Source: JBNKEI01 sp050288705
GTDB lineage: Bacteria; Myxococcota; Myxococcia; Myxococcales; UBA5297
Direction: 5' to 3'
DNA: 19,828 nucleotides
Assembly: GCA_050288705.1 (NCBI GenBank)
Contig: JBNKEI010000079.1
Location: 1-19,828 of the forward strand
The position numbers were made by a program, and so were the translations under genes. The notes under the pieces are model-generated. The model was not told where the DNA came from, searched no databases, and worked only from the letters and a program-made list of their open reading frames with translations. Positions 16,898 to 19,828 of the stretch are shown here, one piece after another. Position 1 is the first letter of the stretch; each line of letters starts with the position of its first letter.

Positions 16898-17447
16898 GCC
16901 TAAGCCCTTCTTGTTGGGTTGTTTACTTGTATCCGCAAATAGCGGGGTTCCTTGCGGATCTGAAAATGGATCTTGGCTGTAAAAAAATCTCAACGACCGT
17001 AACCCACAGCCTAGCCATCTAACCTTTGGGGATAACGTCAATCGAGTCGAATCACGGGGAAGGGCCACCGATTTCTTTGTGGCACTCTTGATTGACTACT
17101 TCAATTCTCACCTCTTTCCCGGTAACTTACAACATGAAATTTTGGCCGTATGATCTGTTTAGGTCGCTCCTTCTTTCATTCCACTTGTAGCTTGCTCAAC
17201 TTACCTTCGTGGCCGATCCGTTAAATTGATATTTGTTCGGGCCATCAACTCCGGAAGCGGGCAAAAAAAGAATTGCCGAAATAACCGGAAGCAACTATTC
17301 TTCTATCTTGTCGACAACTAACTCTTAGTCGTTTGCTCAGTTCAGATTTCAATCCGATTTCGTGGTTGCTGTATGCTTTTAAATAAACAATGAAGGCAAA
17401 ATGCATCCAATGTGCATGTAGTTTTTGATTTTACAAGGAAACCTTAA
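16898..17447. other. 550-base gap: leader of the solenoid gene and upstream of the Ser-rich gene
   Basis: The solenoid frame stays open from 16897 up to a GTG at 17068, but the better start lies at 16897, so 16898-17068 is more likely untranslated leader than coding. From 17069 to 17389 I see no convincing gene, RNA gene or strong promoter. The direct repeat CCGGAAGC occurs twice near 17251 and 17281. Both divergent genes must be driven from here. Confidence 0.5.
17390..17428 (+). CDS. Possible 12-residue Cys-rich upstream peptide
   Basis: ATG at 17390 opens a 12-codon frame ending at TGA (17426-17428), 19 bases before the next gene: M-K-A-K-C-I-Q-C-A-C-S-F. Three Cys in a CxxCxC spacing is unusual for chance. 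There is no clear ribosome binding site, so it may be noise; a leader peptide controlling the next gene is the other reading. An ATGCA/TGCAT stem-loop lies inside it. Confidence 0.2.
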   Translation: MKAKCIQCACSF

Positions 17448-17855
17448 ATGTGGAACAGAATTTCTGGATATAGTAGCTCACGCTCAGGCAGCTCAAAATC
17501 AGGCGCAAGTGGCTCGCGGTCAAATACCTATGTTCCGCCTTATCAGGCTGCGGGCAATGCCCCTCCCTATTCTCTAAGCGAGCGCGAATTGGAGCAGCTT
17601 CGTAGTAAAGCGGGAATTGTTCCTGGTAGAGCCGCTTCTCCTGAGGCTCGACAGAAATTCTTTGAATTGGTTGATCGTTATTCACGTTGCCAAGCTGCTA
17701 AGGGCTACCGGTCAATCGCTGATGAACAGGCGGCTAGAGCGCGTCAGCCAACAGAAGAAATCGATACACAGAGTCGAGTAGACAAGTGGTACCACCAAGC
17801 AGCATCTAACCCGAGTCTGACACAATCGCTACTCGACGATTATGATAAATTTTAA
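17448..17855 (+). CDS. Small Ser-rich hypothetical protein
   Basis: Family not recognised. The ATG has AAGGAA at 17435-17440, 7 bases upstream, so translation is well supported. The 135 residues start with a Ser/Gly-rich low-complexity stretch (about 5-28, SSSRSGSSKSGASGSRS) then a Pro/Tyr-rich segment (YVPPYQAAGNAPPYS). A helical, charged region follows (SERELEQLRSKAG, then SPEARQKFFELVDRY), ending in an acidic tail. No signal peptide or membrane span is present. The Ser-rich start and the neighbouring solenoid gene make a shared regulon or secretion route conceivable, but there is no direct evidence. Confidence 0.7.
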   Translation: MWNRISGYSSSRSGSSKSGASGSRSNTYVPPYQAAGNAPPYSLSERELEQLRSKAGIVPGRAASPEARQKFFELVDRYSRCQAAKGYRSIADEQAARARQPTEEIDTQSRVDKWYHQAASNPSLTQSLLDDYDKF

Positions 17856-17921
17856 AGCTAACAAAAAAACCGGCTTGCGAGAGCCCTAGTATGCTGGCGG
17901 CAGCTTTTGTTCGCCTGTAAT

Positions 17922-18854
17922 ATGCTAATGAAAAGAAAAAACAGGCTATTTCTAACCCTAGTTTTGGTTGGGCTCGCTATATTTGTAGCGGTGGCGGGTA
18001 TTTCCCTTTATGTTGGCTGGAATCTTACTCATCCACCGCGCCAAGCTGTTCAGGAAAACCCGTTGCAATACGGGATGAAATACCAAGGCATTGCTTTTAA
18101 AAGCGAATTGGATGGCTTGGGGTTGAAAGGATGGTATATTCCTTCCGAGAATGCTGATTCACAAAATGCGTCTCGAACAATAATTTTTGTTCATGGTTAT
18201 AATAGTATGCGTTCCATGAAACAAATTGGCGCTTTAAAGCTTTCTAGTGCGTTGCACTCCCGTAATTATAATCTTTTATTGTTTGATTTGCGTAATTCGG
18301 GCGAGTCCGAGGAATCAGTAACTAGCATTGGCGCATTCGAGAAATATGATCTTTTGTCAGCAATAAGATTTGTCAAAGCTAAAAAACCTTCAGGTAAGAT
18401 TGCTCTGATTGGTTGGTCGATGGGAGCAGTTACTGCAATCTTGGCGGCCGGTGAATGTGCCGATGTTCAAGCGGTTGTTGCAGACAGTCCGTTTGCTGAT
18501 CTGGAAGAATATTTGAAATTAAATTTGCGTATTTGGTCTGGGTTACCTAATTTTCCATTTACTCCTATAATTATGCATTCCATTCCTGTGATTGAAGGCA
18601 TTGACTTATCGACAGTTAGTCCTCGGCGTGCGGTTGCTAATCTAAAGAAACATCAGAGTTTGTTTTTAATACATAGTCGGGCAGATGAAGATATTTCTTA
18701 TGAAAATAGTGTAATGATTCATAAGCTGGTCCCCAAGGAAGTTTTTTCCGAGCTTTGGATTACTGAAAAGGTTGAGCATATTAGAAGCTATCCGCGATAT
18801 CGGGAAGAATATGAAACCAGGGTTATCAATTTTTTGGACGCCAGTCTTCGCTAA
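17922..18854 (+). CDS. Membrane-anchored alpha/beta hydrolase
   Basis: Predicted serine hydrolase with an N-terminal membrane anchor (KRKNR, then about 20 hydrophobic residues to LYVGW), so the catalytic domain likely faces the periplasm. Residues IIFVHGYNS supply the oxyanion HG motif, IGWSMGA holds nucleophile Ser about 166, HSRADEDIS offers acid Asp about 255 or 257, and KVEHIRSY offers His about 286. It resembles the YqkD/BEM46-type branch of the alpha/beta hydrolase superfamily, whose substrates are mostly unknown. The start could also be a TTG at 17907 or ATG at 17928; none has a strong Shine-Dalgarno. It is 66 bases after the Ser-rich gene. Confidence 0.88.
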   Translation: MLMKRKNRLFLTLVLVGLAIFVAVAGISLYVGWNLTHPPRQAVQENPLQYGMKYQGIAFKSELDGLGLKGWYIPSENADSQNASRTIIFVHGYNSMRSMKQIGALKLSSALHSRNYNLLLFDLRNSGESEESVTSIGAFEKYDLLSAIRFVKAKKPSGKIALIGWSMGAVTAILAAGECADVQAVVADSPFADLEEYLKLNLRIWSGLPNFPFTPIIMHSIPVIEGIDLSTVSPRRAVANLKKHQSLFLIHSRADEDISYENSVMIHKLVPKEVFSELWITEKVEHIRSYPRYREEYETRVINFLDASLR

Positions 18855-18903
18855 TTATGCAAAAACCATCGGTCATCCGCTTCGCCGAATTTCAAAATTC
18901 GTC

Positions 18904-19323
18904 TTAGGACTGGACATCCTCCCAAACAACAAGCTGCAATCCTGGAATGTCAGCAAAGTCCTTGCGATTGTGAGTAAGAAATCGAAAACTATGCTGTATG
19001 GCTTGACTAGCAAGCCAACAATCCTGAATACGATAATTATGCTGGCGTCCGCTCCTGCGGATTTGGGCAGCGAGGTTCCCGAAAATCTCTCCAGTAGTTT
19101 CATCGATTATGAGAAGCGGCTTGCGTCTTAGTCTAGCCAATGAAGCTAGCCGCTTCTGCCTTAAGTCATCTGACGAGCAATTTTCTGCTCCATATTTCAA
19201 TTCAGCAATGGTTATTGGTGAAAGGAAAACCGATTCGTCACCTGTCACTGAGGCAACGTCGCCGGGCCCTAATACGCCTCGTTCTACGTCGATCCATATG
19301 CAGGTATCAATCAGGAAGCCCAA
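18904..19323 (-). CDS. VapC-type PIN-domain ribonuclease toxin
   Basis: Predicted toxin half of a type II toxin-antitoxin pair; VapC proteins are Mg-dependent RNases acting on tRNA or rRNA. The 139-residue PIN domain shows the metal-binding acidic residues at expected places: Asp6 in FLIDTCIWID, Glu41 in ITIAELKYG, Asp101 in RIQDCWLASQA, and an Asn/Asp region in FLTHNRKDF. The start is a TTG at 19323 that overlaps the antitoxin gene by 13 bases, implying translational coupling. It is expected to be held inactive by the antitoxin upstream of it. Confidence 0.92.
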   Translation of the reverse strand: MGFLIDTCIWIDVERGVLGPGDVASVTGDESVFLSPITIAELKYGAENCSSDDLRQKRLASLARLRRKPLLIIDETTGEIFGNLAAQIRRSGRQHNYRIQDCWLASQAIQHSFRFLTHNRKDFADIPGLQLVVWEDVQS

Positions 19324-19577
19324 GGGTCGCGTACCTCATTATCAAGCCCGTCGTCTAGCTGCCGAGAATCCTCCAGCCAACTAGAAGCTGCCTCTTCCGG
19401 AAGTGTTCGGTATAGGTCGGACATAGCCTCCATTGCGGTCATGGCAGCAAGGCCTGGGACGATCCGGGCCACTTCGTGATTGTTGCGAACAATTACTAAC
19501 TCCTCGTGCCCAAACTCGACACTGTCGAGCATGGCTCTAAAATTGCGTGCAAGCTCAGTACTAGTGACTGTTCGCAT
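19311..19577 (-). CDS. Phd/YefM-family antitoxin
   Basis: The 88-residue protein has the Phd/YefM N-terminal DNA-binding fold: TSTELARNFRAMLDSVEFG, then ELVIVRNNHEVARIVP, the usual sequence for this family. The acidic C-terminal half (LPEEAASSWLEDSRQLDDG) is the expected toxin-neutralising tail. The ATG at 19577 has GAGGGG about 5 bases upstream. It lies before the PIN toxin, the common antitoxin-first order, and probably represses its own operon with the toxin as co-repressor. Confidence 0.92.
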   Translation of the reverse strand: MRTVTSTELARNFRAMLDSVEFGHEELVIVRNNHEVARIVPGLAAMTAMEAMSDLYRTLPEEAASSWLEDSRQLDDGLDNEVRDPWAS

Positions 19578-19589
19578 AACATCCCCTCT

Positions 19590-19604
19590 ATCAGATAATC
19601 TGAT
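19590..19604. promoter_or_regulatory. Perfect 15-bp palindrome, candidate toxin-antitoxin operator
   Basis: ATCAGAT-A-ATCTGAT is a perfect 7-1-7 inverted repeat. It lies 13 bases before the antitoxin ATG and overlaps the predicted transcription start just after the -10 element, which is where an autoregulatory Phd-type antitoxin would bind. Confidence 0.6.
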
Positions 19605-19607
19605 TGA

Positions 19608-19636
19608 ATCATATTATCAACCACCTCGCAAATCAA
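19608..19636 (-). promoter_or_regulatory. Candidate sigma70 promoter of the toxin-antitoxin operon
   Basis: On the minus strand TTGATT (19636-19631) and TATGAT (19613-19608) are separated by exactly 17 bases. This is a good -35 (4 of 6) and -10 (5 of 6) pair. Transcription would start inside the palindrome. Confidence 0.6.
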
Positions 19637-19713
19637 GGTCATAAAATTTCGTCCAGCGCAAGGCCCGGTTTCAACCTAGGGCATGTTCCTATATCCGACA
19701 TCGCCGCTCCGTC

Positions 19714-19733
19714 ATTCCCGCGAAAGCGGGAAT
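19714..19733. repeat. REP-like hairpin
   Basis: ATTCCCGC-GAAA-GCGGGAAT is a perfect 8-bp stem with a GAAA loop, flanked by GTC and CCAG. This motif belongs to dispersed palindromic repeats (REP-like, similar in part to the Neisseria dRS3 core) seen in many proteobacteria. From about 19637 to the window end no gene is visible apart from this hairpin. Confidence 0.7.
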
Positions 19734-19828
19734 CCAGTGGGCACGACTTTGTCAATCGATGATTTGGGGCCAAAGGTCAGCCCATCCAGGGTTCGTTTTT
19801 TCGATGAGACCCATCTTCCACGCACGAC

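Noticed and set aside
13020..16982. Many plus-strand open frames opposite the solenoid gene, several with hydrophobic, membrane-like translations
   Set aside because: They are antisense shadows of the regular 17-codon repeats; they have no ribosome binding sites, share no family motif, and the minus-strand frame is unbroken and well started.
16898..17068. GTG at 17068 as the start of the solenoid protein
   Set aside because: The ATG at 16897 has an excellent AAGAAGGG at 7 bases; the extra 57 residues show no domain or clear signal peptide.
17860..17905. Short GGCT/AGCC and GCTG/CAGC hairpins with TTTT as a terminator after the Ser-rich gene
   Set aside because: Stems are only 4 bp and the T-tract is short; too weak to call.
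18886..18900. GAATTT/AAATTC inverted repeat between the hydrolase and the toxin as a terminator
   Set aside because: It is short, has a 2-base loop and no T-tract on either side.
18772..19131. 119-codon plus-strand frame across the hydrolase end and the toxin
   Set aside because: It overlaps the hydrolase C-terminus and is antisense to the clearly recognisable PIN domain.

Overview
The window looks like the chromosome of a diderm (Gram-negative) bacterium. It encodes a Kdo transferase and an ADP-heptose glycosyltransferase (LPS inner core), an Omp85/TamA-type outer-membrane assembly protein, and a Hpt-REC-GGDEF cyclic-di-GMP enzyme. The sequence does not fix the lineage. The TamA-like protein with a possible lipobox recalls Myxococcota and other former Deltaproteobacteria, while the dispersed ATTCCCGC-GAAA-GCGGGAAT hairpin at the right edge is the kind of repeat common in Beta- and Gammaproteobacteria. 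Two large proteins have features reminiscent of eukaryote-associated bacteria, but this is only an inference.

Layout. Positions 2-256 hold the 3' end of a gene cut by the window edge, weakly AP2-like. Positions 302-1621 (minus) encode a Hpt-REC-GGDEF diguanylate cyclase. From 1670 to 12946 eight genes run on the plus strand, mostly tightly packed or overlapping: alkyladenine DNA glycosylase, RluA/RluD-family pseudouridine synthase, TamA-like Omp85 protein, a 955-residue TPR protein of unknown function, a coiled-coil/receiver protein, a fused GT2 glycosyltransferase-serine acetyltransferase, WaaA (Kdo transferase) and a GT9 heptosyltransferase. A hairpin plus T-tract overlaps the end of the last gene. 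Converging on it from the minus strand is a gene of about 1300 codons (13004-16897) for a repetitive beta-solenoid protein with roughly fifty 17-residue coils in four modules and a very basic C-terminal tail. Then come a 550-base leader/intergenic region, a small serine-rich hypothetical protein, a membrane-anchored alpha/beta hydrolase, and a minus-strand Phd/YefM-VapC toxin-antitoxin pair with a recognisable promoter and a perfect 15-bp operator-like palindrome.

How the parts fit. GT2-acetyltransferase, WaaA and heptosyltransferase form a surface-glycan/LPS-core block, and the TamA-like protein belongs to outer-membrane biogenesis, so the plus-strand run is biased to envelope building. The TPR protein overlaps the TamA-like gene by 4 bases and starts at a TTG with a strong ribosome binding site, so the two are probably co-expressed. 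The best candidates for undescribed biology are the solenoid protein and the TPR protein, neither of which I can assign to a known function.
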